The position numbers and the translations under genes are program-made. Below are positions 6,886 through 14,286 of a DNA stretch of 33,115 nt, in pieces (positions within the stretch are counted from its first letter, which is position 1; each line of letters opens with the position of its first letter). The DNA comes from Chryseosolibacter sp964438975. Its GTDB lineage: Bacteria > Bacteroidota > Bacteroidia > Cytophagales > Cyclobacteriaceae. The stretch lies in contig CAYTMU010000044.1 in assembly GCA_964438975.1 (NCBI GenBank), forward strand, positions 1 through 33,115, given 5' to 3'. The notes beneath the pieces were generated by a model. The model did not search any database and was not told the origin of the DNA. It saw only the letters and a list, made by a program, of their open reading frames with translations.

Positions 6886-9432
6886 ATGAAAACAACTTTT
6901 CAAATAGTCACGATATTTTTCTTTCTGACGTCACTCTCATATGCGCAGAGTATTACTGGAACGGTCAGCGACCAACGGGGAGAGCCGATTGTCGGCGCGA
7001 CCGTCGTCGTCAAAGGCAACAAACTCTACTCAATCACCGATATCGACGGCAAGTTCGAACTCGCAGCACCGGCTCAATTGCCATTCTCCGTTACGATAAG
7101 TTCGACGGGATTCAAGTCGCAACACCTGGAAATATTTGAGCTGCCTGAAGAACCGATAGAGATCGGTCTCAACGACGACAATGTATTGTCGGAAGTTACC
7201 GTCACCGCGCGGCGCAGGATAGAGACATTGCAGGAGATTCCGATTCCGGTATCCGTCATTTCCGGCGACCTCGCGGAGGACGCCGGGGCATTCAATGTCA
7301 ACCGGGTGAAGGAACTCGTTCCAACGGTACAGCTATATTCTTCAAATCCGCGAAACACGACGCTGAACATCCGCGGACTGGGCTCTACATTCGGGCTCAC
7401 GAACGATGGGATCGACCCGGGTGTCGGATTCTATGTCGACGGTGTCTACTACGCACGCCCCGCAGCAGCCACCCTCGACTTCATCGATATTGAGCAAATC
7501 GAAGTGCTGCGCGGGCCTCAGGGGACGCTATTCGGAAAAAACACGACCGCGGGGGCGTTCAATGTGACTACCCGGCCGGCAAGCTTCACTCCCGGTGGCA
7601 TCATTGAAGTCGGGTATGGCAATTACGGTTTCATTCAGGCAAAGGCTTCCGTTACTGGCCCCCTGGGGAAAAAATTTGCTGCGCGCGTTTCGTTTTCAGG
7701 AACCCAACGGGATGGCCTGCTTTACAATGTCAACTCGCAGAAATACCTCAATGACCTCAACAATCTCGGCGTGCGAGCGCAGTTGCTATTCAGGCCCAAC
7801 GAGCACCTGAGGATCACATTGTCCGCCGACAACACCCGACAGCGACCCGATGGCTACGCACAAGTCGTCGCCGGCGTTGTTCCTACCCTTCGACCGGCTT
7901 ACCGCCAGTTCGATCAGATAATCGCAGATCTTGGTTATGAATTGCCAAGTCGCGATCCGTTCGACCGGAAGATCGACCACGATACTCCCTGGAGATCAGG
8001 TAACGACCTGGGCGGTATCTCGCTCAACGTAGACGCGACGCTTGGAAAAGGCACACTGACATCTACCACGGCCTGGCGCTATTGGGACTGGGATCCGTCT
8101 AACGACCGCGACTTCACAGGACTTCCCGTATTGAGTCGTTCGGAAGGAACTTCGCGGCATCGCAACTGGTCACAGGAAATACGCTACGCCGGAGATCTCT
8201 CCTCAACACTGAGTGGTGTGATCGGCGTGTTCGCGATTGGCCAGGATCTCAACACCGACCCGGTTCACACCGAGGAATCGGGATGGGCCCAGTGGCGATT
8301 CGCGCAAAACACAACCAGCGAATTGTGGCAAACCCCCGGGCTGTTCGATCACTACGGGATACGCACCAAGTCACAACTGCAATCACTCGGGGCAGCTTTG
8401 TTTGCCCAAGCCGACTGGGCGATAACAGAACGCTTTCACATCCTGCCGGGACTCCGTTACAACTACGATAAAAAGAAAGTCAACTACGATCGACAGACGT
8501 ACGGTGGGTTGCAGACGGACGATCCGGATCTACTGGCCATCAAACGCGCGGTTTACAGCGACCAGGCATTTGTAGCGGACGTCGATGAGTCCAATCTTTC
8601 AGGACAACTCACCTTGTCATTCCGGCCTTCTGCGAACATCAGCACGTTTGCCACCTATTCCATAAGCTATAAACCTGTTGGGGTGAATCTCGGCGGCCTC
8701 CCCACGTCCTCTGGGGAAGTCATGATAGATCTGGCCCAGGTCAAGCCCGAATACGTGCAGCATATCGAACTTGGCATCAAGAGCAATCCCAGTTCGAGTT
8801 CAACGCTCAACCTGACGCTGTTCAACACCGATGTCGACGACTTCCAGACGCAGGTGCAATCGGCTGAGGTGGGCGTGAACCGCGGCTATCTCGCGAACGC
8901 GGAAGCCGTGCGCGTAGCCGGGGCCGAACTCGACGGGAACATCCGCCTCTCGCGCAATCTTTCGTTTTACGGTGCGGTGGCCTACACCGATGGAAGGTAT
9001 GAATCCTTTACCAATGCACCCGTTCCCCTCGAGGAGACCGGGGGACCTTCGGCGTTCAAGGACATTTCAGGATCGAGATTGCCCGGCATATCCAAATGGG
9101 CAGGATCCCTGGGAGGGGAAGTTCTCTCGAACCTCGTTTCTGTGATCGGCCAGGAAAGCAAGCTCTTCGTCGCTTTCGACGGCTACTTCCGGTCGTCATT
9201 CTCCTCAAGCCCCTCACCGTCGGCGCACCTCAACGTAGACGGTTACGCGCTGATCAATGCACGCGCAGGGTTTCGCGCAACGTCGGGACTATCGCTTACA
9301 ATCTGGGCAAGAAATATACTTGACAAGGATTACTTTGAACAGCTTTTGCCCGCTGCAGGTAACGCCGGGCATTACGCAGCCGTGCTTGGCGATCCGCGTA
9401 CCTATGGCGTGACGCTGCGGTATACATACTAA
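6886..9432 (+). CDS. TonB-dependent outer membrane receptor
   Basis: The protein has 848 residues from the ATG at 6886, which begins a clear signal peptide (MKTTFQIVTIFFFLTSLSYAQ); the open frame extends upstream to 6805 without such a signal. After the signal comes a carboxypeptidase-regulatory-like domain (SITGTVSDQRGEPIVGATVVVKGN). A TonB-box-like EVTVTARRR and the plug follow, with IEQIEVLRGPQGTLFGKNTT, then a long beta barrel ending in an aromatic residue (GVTLRYTY). The plug resembles iron-siderophore/proteobacterial-type receptors more than SusC: no STN domain and no SusD partner. It is probably co-transcribed with the binding protein, and energised import of a ligand related to the divergent amino-sugar operon is inferred. 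Confidence 0.93.
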   Translation: MKTTFQIVTIFFFLTSLSYAQSITGTVSDQRGEPIVGATVVVKGNKLYSITDIDGKFELAAPAQLPFSVTISSTGFKSQHLEIFELPEEPIEIGLNDDNVLSEVTVTARRRIETLQEIPIPVSVISGDLAEDAGAFNVNRVKELVPTVQLYSSNPRNTTLNIRGLGSTFGLTNDGIDPGVGFYVDGVYYARPAAATLDFIDIEQIEVLRGPQGTLFGKNTTAGAFNVTTRPASFTPGGIIEVGYGNYGFIQAKASVTGPLGKKFAARVSFSGTQRDGLLYNVNSQKYLNDLNNLGVRAQLLFRPNEHLRITLSADNTRQRPDGYAQVVAGVVPTLRPAYRQFDQIIADLGYELPSRDPFDRKIDHDTPWRSGNDLGGISLNVDATLGKGTLTSTTAWRYWDWDPSNDRDFTGLPVLSRSEGTSRHRNWSQEIRYAGDLSSTLSGVIGVFAIGQDLNTDPVHTEESGWAQWRFAQNTTSELWQTPGLFDHYGIRTKSQLQSLGAALFAQADWAITERFHILPGLRYNYDKKKVNYDRQTYGGLQTDDPDLLAIKRAVYSDQAFVADVDESNLSGQLTLSFRPSANISTFATYSISYKPVGVNLGGLPTSSGEVMIDLAQVKPEYVQHIELGIKSNPSSSSTLNLTLFNTDVDDFQTQVQSAEVGVNRGYLANAEAVRVAGAELDGNIRLSRNLSFYGAVAYTDGRYESFTNAPVPLEETGGPSAFKDISGSRLPGISKWAGSLGGEVLSNLVSVIGQESKLFVAFDGYFRSSFSSSPSPSAHLNVDGYALINARAGFRATSGLSLTIWARNILDKDYFEQLLPAAGNAGHYAAVLGDPRTYGVTLRYTY

Positions 9433-9439
9433 TTCGTTC

Positions 9440-9470
9440 AACTTCCACGCGCTTCGGGCGCGTGGAAGTT
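9440..9470. terminator. Bidirectional intrinsic terminator hairpin
   Basis: A perfect 13-base stem (AACTTCCACGCGC pairing with GCGCGTGGAAGTT) has a 5-base TTCGG loop and is followed by TCTTT on the plus strand; the minus-strand flank is also short and T-containing. It lies between the convergent receptor and DUF6807 genes and could end both transcripts. Confidence 0.85.
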
Positions 9471-9513
9471 TCTTTGCGGATCTTCCGGACATGTCGATAG
9501 TCGGCTGCCCCGA

Positions 9514-10461
9514 TCACTCCTGGCTGTACACCTGATAGGCCTTTTCCGCCACGGTGTTATCCATTCCATCGCGGTGGATGATAAGCCTATAGCGAAAACC
9601 AAGACCTTCTTTTCCCACACTCACTGGCACTCTTCCTGGAAAGACCGGATTCTGCATGCTCTTTTGCCGGCGAAGGATCCACGGCTCGGGGTGGCCGGGA
9701 TTAGACGGATGCGTGAGTACCAACACCCCGCTTTTTGCCGGTGTACCGTCAAATGAACCGATCATGTTCATCCACGGACCCGCTTCAACCGGTTCGGACT
9801 TTGGTTCAACTTCGCCACCGCGAGCGACGAACATGATATCAGGAGGAAGGTTAAACCGCAAAGAAAAACCGCCGTAACCTTTATCGTTATCAGCTCCGCC
9901 TACGCGCAGATCATCGATCAATTGAACGAGACGAAAATCATAGTCGATCACCCGCTGTCCGTCGCGCGATTCATGAACGGTGACGTTCACTATCTCCTTC
10001 GCGATCGCTTCCGACTTCCCCTCAAGAGAAACCCACCAGAGAATTTCGCCGCTTACACGGATATAACTGTTTCCCCGGGTTGTTTCCACGTTGGCAACCC
10101 TCCAGGAAATATTGTCCCCCATCCATCCGTTTGCAACTGCTGAATCCCCGACAAGTATCTGATGCCACGCGGTGAAGATGCCGTGCTGGTGGCGGTGATC
10201 TTCAGGAAAGTCCTCGGTGATCACCGTTCCGTCCAGGCTGTACAGCGGATGCACGTAGCCCGCGCGTTCATACTGTCCCTGAAAAGATTTTGGTTGAACC
10301 TGGAAGAAAAGAACCGGCAAGCCATCCTCGCTAATAGATATGCCCTGAGGATCTACGTTGGAGTCTAGCCGCGCGGTGTTGCAGCTTGTGAGAAGGATCG
10401 CGACGCAAAGAAGGGGGTGTGCGATAGCGTTCCCAAGATAATGACTGATAGTTGATCTCAT
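9514..10461 (-). CDS. DUF6807 (PmoA-like) family lipoprotein
   Basis: This 315-residue protein has a lipoprotein signal (ILLTSC, Cys27). The family core is evident: VHPLYSLDGTVITEDFP, the His-rich EDHRHQHGIFTAWH (residues 87-100), GGFSLRF, and a C-terminal FRYRLIIHRDG. These fit DUF6807, also named the methane oxygenase PmoA family although it has no shown link to methane oxidation. Members are often found in Bacteroidota and Planctomycetes sugar loci; the function is not established. It follows the 209-residue secreted protein by 63 bases on the same strand and may share its transcript. Confidence 0.85.
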   Translation of the reverse strand: MRSTISHYLGNAIAHPLLCVAILLTSCNTARLDSNVDPQGISISEDGLPVLFFQVQPKSFQGQYERAGYVHPLYSLDGTVITEDFPEDHRHQHGIFTAWHQILVGDSAVANGWMGDNISWRVANVETTRGNSYIRVSGEILWWVSLEGKSEAIAKEIVNVTVHESRDGQRVIDYDFRLVQLIDDLRVGGADNDKGYGGFSLRFNLPPDIMFVARGGEVEPKSEPVEAGPWMNMIGSFDGTPAKSGVLVLTHPSNPGHPEPWILRRQKSMQNPVFPGRVPVSVGKEGLGFRYRLIIHRDGMDNTVAEKAYQVYSQE

Positions 10462-10524
10462 GGACTGGCGGTTGAATCAGTCCTCAAATCAACAAATTAT
10501 TTCTGCCCGATAGAAGTAGTGGTG

Positions 10525-11154
10525 TCAGATATTCTGTTGCGAATTACTCCACACCAGATTGATCAGGTAGAGATACCGGGTTAATTGAAAATCGTTCCTG
10601 GCCAGGATATGAAGCTTTTCAAGGAATACGGGTTCATCCGAAAATACGTCCCGAAAATTGTCAAGTTTAAGAGCGAGGATATCTCCGTTAGTTGATGTGA
10701 AGAAATATCTTGCGACGCGCTGTTTGCCCCGTTGGCTGTACGTACGATATATCGGGATTTCATCGCCCGGATTGATCAACTCAAAGCTCTTGCCCTTAAA
10801 AAAATGATACTCGTTGCCGTTGCAATCCCGGTATCCATAAATGTCCCGACGGAGAAAACTGTGTGTCTCTGATTCCCGTACTATCTTGATAGCAGAATGC
10901 TCGCGGACAAAGCCAGTTGTAATTCTATGGTCTTCGGCTTTGCAGTCAATAGCCAGTGAAAGAGTACCTGAACGGCGGTCATGCTCCGAACTGTATACTC
11001 CACAGTTGCCGGGAACTCCCTTGACGTAATTCGCGCCACCGAGAAAACCGAGCCCGTTCCATTGAACCTGTGAGCTCGTCTTGTCACGAAACTGGCACAA
11101 TGCCTCCGGGCCGGTCGCAACGAAAACAAAAAATATGATCCACTGACTGCGCAT
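10525..11154 (-). CDS. Unrecognised secreted protein
   Basis: I do not recognise this 209-residue protein. The N-terminus MRSQWIIFFVFVATGPEALCQ looks like a cleavable signal peptide. The mature part is mixed charged/aromatic, with short beta-like segments (HSFLRRDIYGYRDCNGNEYHF, RVARYFFTST) and three cysteines beyond the signal. No membrane helix or catalytic motif is evident. It is upstream of the DUF6807 gene with a 63-base gap and divergent from the terC-like gene. Codon use and composition look like the neighbours, so there is no sign of recent transfer. A near-consensus -7 (TATCTTTA) lies upstream on the minus strand. Confidence 0.75.
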   Translation of the reverse strand: MRSQWIIFFVFVATGPEALCQFRDKTSSQVQWNGLGFLGGANYVKGVPGNCGVYSSEHDRRSGTLSLAIDCKAEDHRITTGFVREHSAIKIVRESETHSFLRRDIYGYRDCNGNEYHFFKGKSFELINPGDEIPIYRTYSQRGKQRVARYFFTSTNGDILALKLDNFRDVFSDEPVFLEKLHILARNDFQLTRYLYLINLVWSNSQQNI

Positions 11155-11234
11155 GTTTGAATCTTGAGAAGTAAAGATAATGCTGCCGATGCATTCATGC
11201 GAAAAAAAAAGTGCCTGCGTCGAGATGATTTGTT

Positions 11235-11340
11235 AAGTCCTTCAGATCAAAAATTCCATGTTGAACAAAAAAACTGCGATGTAATGAGGACTTCGCCCTT
11301 TCTGGCACCCACTCATCGGCAAAATGGGTGCGTTTTTAAA
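11235..11340 (+). promoter_or_regulatory. Structured leader with terminator-like hairpin before terC-like gene
   Basis: AAGTCCT (11235-11241) can pair with AGGACTT (11287-11293). Just after, GCACCCA (11305-11311) pairs with TGGGTGC (11325-11331), followed by GTTTTTAAA. On the plus strand this has the form of an upstream stem plus an intrinsic terminator, yet no plus-strand gene lies upstream. It could be an attenuator or riboswitch-like leader, or a small RNA. I see no yybP-ykoY (Mn) riboswitch consensus, although that class often precedes TerC-type genes. Confidence 0.4.
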
Positions 11341-11422
11341 TAACATAGCCTCCAAAACGACGGTAATATGAATATTGGAACACAGAGTGCTGAAATGTAT
11401 CTTTAGCGCACGAAATATTTTC

Positions 11423-12367
11423 ATGAGCGAATCAGCGATTCTTTGGGGTGGTTTCAACCTGTTTGTACTTGGAATGTTAGCCCTTGACCTTGGTGTCTTC
11501 CATCGCCAGGCCCATGTAGTAAAAGCAAAAGAAGCGCTGATCTGGACAGGCGTATGGGTTGCACTATCAATGGCATTCAACGTCTTCATCTACTACTTCA
11601 TGGGGCAGGAAAAGGCGTTGGAATTCTTCACTGCCTACCTGATAGAGAAATCATTGAGCGTCGACAATATTTTTGTGATGATCATGATCTTCTCGTACTT
11701 CCACGTTCCGAAGGAGTACCAACACAAAGTTCTCTTTTGGGGTATACTCGGTGCGCTGGTGATGCGCGTGATCTTCATTTTCGCAGGTATCGAATTGATC
11801 GACAAATTCCATTGGCTCATCTACATCTTTGGCGGGTTTCTGATCTTCACTGGTCTCCGTATGCTCGCGGGAGGTGAGCCTCAACTCAAACCGGAAAAGA
11901 ACCCACTCGTAAAGTTCGCGAGGAAACTCTTTCCTGTAACACCTGATTTTGAACAAGACCGCTTCTTTGTAAAGCGCAACGGCCAGACATGGGCGACTCC
12001 GCTATTCATCGTGGTAGTGATGATCGAAGGCACCGATCTCATATTCGCGGTCGACTCGATTCCGGCGATCCTGGCGATCTCCGATGATCCTTTCATCGTT
12101 TATACTTCCAACGTCTTCGCCATCCTGGGACTGCGATCGCTCTATTTTGCGCTGGCCGCGATAGAGCAGTATTTCCAGTACCTCAAGTACGGTCTCGCGA
12201 CAGTCCTCGTCTTTGTCGGTACAAAGATGTGTTTGACTGACACCGTTAAAGTGCCGATTAAGGTCTCGCTTGCCGTGATCGTCATAACACTGATCATCTC
12301 CATGCTCGCTTCATTGTGGTTCGGGAAGCGGAAGGATCCACAGGAACCGAGTGAAACTGCCGAATAG
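11423..12367 (+). CDS. TerC/Alx-family integral membrane protein
   Basis: The protein has 314 residues from the ATG at 11423 (MSESAILWGGFNLFVLGMLALDLGVFHR); the 16 residues upstream in the longer frame are not family-like. Hallmarks of the TerC/Alx family are present: EKSLSVDNIFVMIMIF, the acidic GTDLIFAVDSIPAILAIS and SNVFAILGLRSLYF, among about seven to nine membrane helices. Conserved Asp and Glu residues within helices suggest divalent metal handling. Alx is tied to Mn(2+) export in E. coli, and other members to tellurite resistance or metal loading of secreted enzymes. No other ter genes are present. It is a single gene with a structured leader. Confidence 0.93.
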   Translation: MSESAILWGGFNLFVLGMLALDLGVFHRQAHVVKAKEALIWTGVWVALSMAFNVFIYYFMGQEKALEFFTAYLIEKSLSVDNIFVMIMIFSYFHVPKEYQHKVLFWGILGALVMRVIFIFAGIELIDKFHWLIYIFGGFLIFTGLRMLAGGEPQLKPEKNPLVKFARKLFPVTPDFEQDRFFVKRNGQTWATPLFIVVVMIEGTDLIFAVDSIPAILAISDDPFIVYTSNVFAILGLRSLYFALAAIEQYFQYLKYGLATVLVFVGTKMCLTDTVKVPIKVSLAVIVITLIISMLASLWFGKRKDPQEPSETAE

Positions 12368-12389
12368 CCGTATTTATGCCCTTTTTTCA

Positions 12390-12397
12390 TAACTTTG
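12390..12397 (+). promoter_or_regulatory. -7 element TAACTTTG before the metal-efflux cluster
   Basis: TAACTTTG matches TAnnTTTG and would give a leader of about 50 bases before the ATG at 12456. A second match, TACCTTTG at 12443-12450, is too close to the start unless the mRNA is leaderless. Neither has a clear TTG at -33. Confidence 0.35.
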
Positions 12398-12455
12398 GAA
12401 CAAAACAGGGAAATACTATAAACACGAGGAAAAGTTTCTTCCTACCTTTGAGAAC

Positions 12456-12857
12456 ATGAAAGCGCGCAGAGCGATAGGAGCAATACTGATGGCATGGCTG
12501 GTGTTATTTTCATCAACCAGCTTTTTCATCGGCATACACCTTTGTATGGGAGACATCCAGGGTGTCGCGTTCCTTTCAAACGTTGGGACGTGCGCTATGG
12601 AAGAGCAAGTACCTCCCTGTCACAAACCTGTTCAGGATTCCTGTTGTGAGGATGAAACGGTTGTTCATGACGCCTCCGAGGTCATCAAGTTGCCGACCGT
12701 ATCGCTGAATGCCGGGTATGTCGCAATTGACGCCGGGTTACCGCCAATTCCCCTGGCTGAAATTGTACCTTCATCACTGGTTACGAATTTCCCTGACTAC
12801 GATCCGCCATTGCGATCCCGCGACCGCACGATCCAATATCGTGTACTAGTGATTTAA
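12456..12857 (+). CDS. HYC_CC_PP family protein
   Basis: This 133-residue protein has an N-terminal membrane or signal segment (residues 6-26). Next come a His-x-Cys (GIHLC, H28/C30), PCHKP and a CC pair (C63-C64), and a C-terminal DPPLRSRDRTIQ, the pattern for which the Bacteroidota HYC_CC_PP family is named. The function is not established. Cys and His residues and the position ahead of a copper-type RND pump suggest a periplasmic metal-binding or sensing role. It is separated from cusA by 137 bases with no clear terminator. Confidence 0.7.
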   Translation: MKARRAIGAILMAWLVLFSSTSFFIGIHLCMGDIQGVAFLSNVGTCAMEEQVPPCHKPVQDSCCEDETVVHDASEVIKLPTVSLNAGYVAIDAGLPPIPLAEIVPSSLVTNFPDYDPPLRSRDRTIQYRVLVI

Positions 12858-12994
12858 TCCCATCATTTTTCCACGGGGCCTCCTCAGGTATAGGTATCCG
12901 CTGAAGAGCGATCCTATCACCTTCTATCTCTATTTATAGTCCGGTATTCATCAATCAACTCCGCGACCTCAATTGCGGATCTTAAGCAGATGTT

Positions 12995-14284
12995 ATGATC
13001 GAAGGATTGATTTCTTTTTCGATGCGAAACAGGTTCCTGGTTCTTCTTGTTGCCGGAGGCCTGTTTGCGTGGGGATTGTATTCAGTGCGCGAAAACAAGA
13101 TCGACGCCATTCCCGATTTGTCCGAGAATCAGGTTATTGTCTACACGGAATGGATGGGGCGGAGCCCTCAGATCATCGAAGACCAAATAACTTACCCATT
13201 GGTAACAAACCTCCAGGGACTTCCGCATGTGGAGTACGTAAGGGGTTCGTCCATGTTTGGGATGAGTTTCGTGTACGTAATATTTGATGACGACACGGAC
13301 ATCTATTGGGCCCGCGAGCGCGTACTTGAGCGTTTGAACTACGCCAGTCGGCTGCTCCCCGACGGAATTTTGCCGACGCTGGGACCCGATGGCACCGGAG
13401 TTGGCCATATCCTGTGGTATACCCTTGAAGCGCCTGAACTTGATCTGGGTGAGCAACGCGCGCTCCAGGACTGGTACGTAAAGTTCGCGTTGCAAAACGT
13501 GGAGGGGGTAAGTGAGATTGCTTCCTTTGGGGGTCTGCAAAAGCAATACGAAGTATCGCTCGATCCCAACAAACTCACCTACTACGGTCTCTCAATCCCG
13601 GACGTGATCCAGACCATCCGCACAAACAATAACGAAGCAGGCGGACGCAAGTTGGAAATCGGAGGCATTGGATATGTGGTGAAAACGACCGGCTACCTGC
13701 AATCCATCGAAGAGATTGAGAACCTTCCGGTCAAGACAGTCAACAGTATTCCCGTGAAGGTGCGAGATCTTGGTACTGTGCAAATGACCGGTGAGGCTCG
13801 GTTGGGTATTTTTGACCTCGACGGAGAAGGCGAAGTGGTCGGTGGGATCGTCGTCATGCGATATGGGGAAAATGCTGACGAGGTGATCACGAGGGTAAAG
13901 CAAAAGATGGAGGAAGTCGCAAAAGGACTTCCCGGCGGGATGAGGTTCAACATTATCTACGACAGGAGTGAACTGATCCGCGAATCCATTTCATCGATCA
14001 AAACAACACTGATCGAAGAGATGATCGTAGTGTCAATCGTGGTCCTGCTTTTTCTATGGCATTGGAGAAGCGCCGCCAGTATCATCATCCAGATCCCCAT
14101 CACGATCGCCACAAGCTTCATCCTGCTGAACCTCTTCGGCGTCACCTCCAATATCATGTCGCTGACAGGAATCGCGCTTGCCATCGGTGTCATTGTTGAC
14201 AACGGGATTATTATGGCAGAGAACTCTTACAAACACCTGTCTACGCGCTTTGAAGAACTTAACCCGGAAACAAAAAAACAATAG
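12995..14284 (+). CDS. cusA: CusA/CzcA-type heavy-metal RND pump, N-terminal part
   Basis: These 429 residues cover the first part of a roughly 1073-residue pump: TM1 (about 10-30), porter subdomains with IYWARERVLERLNYA and GTGVGHILWYTLE, then TM2-TM4. TM4 contains GVIVDNGIIMAENSYKHL with the proton-relay Asp. The frame stops at TAG 14282-14284, in the cytoplasmic loop between TM4 and TM5, where normal CusA/CzcA proteins continue. The rest of the protein follows in the -1 frame from 14287. An A7 run (14272-14278) sits just before the stop. This may be a programmed or tolerated frameshift, a true split, or a homopolymer base-call error. Confidence 0.85.
   Translation: MIEGLISFSMRNRFLVLLVAGGLFAWGLYSVRENKIDAIPDLSENQVIVYTEWMGRSPQIIEDQITYPLVTNLQGLPHVEYVRGSSMFGMSFVYVIFDDDTDIYWARERVLERLNYASRLLPDGILPTLGPDGTGVGHILWYTLEAPELDLGEQRALQDWYVKFALQNVEGVSEIASFGGLQKQYEVSLDPNKLTYYGLSIPDVIQTIRTNNNEAGGRKLEIGGIGYVVKTTGYLQSIEEIENLPVKTVNSIPVKVRDLGTVQMTGEARLGIFDLDGEGEVVGGIVVMRYGENADEVITRVKQKMEEVAKGLPGGMRFNIIYDRSELIRESISSIKTTLIEEMIVVSIVVLLFLWHWRSAASIIIQIPITIATSFILLNLFGVTSNIMSLTGIALAIGVIVDNGIIMAENSYKHLSTRFEELNPETKKQ
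14272..14284 (+). other. A7 slippery run and stop codon at the cusA frame break
   Basis: In the upstream frame the codons read ACA AAA AAA CAA TAG. A -1 slip on the A7 run gives ACA AAA AAA ACA ATA GCC ATG, which joins the second half of the pump without a stop (...ETKKTIAMIRK...). One added A would have the same effect. No strong downstream pseudoknot or upstream Shine-Dalgarno-like stimulator was seen. Confidence 0.75.
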
Positions 14285-14286
14285 CC

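Noticed and set aside
11165..11422. yybP-ykoY manganese riboswitch before the terC-like gene
   Set aside because: The stems are present but the conserved loop sequences of that class were not found, so only an unnamed structured leader is reported.
11423..12367. Tellurite-resistance operon member
   Set aside because: The TerC family match is clear but no terZABDEF genes occur in the window, so a tellurite role is not supported.
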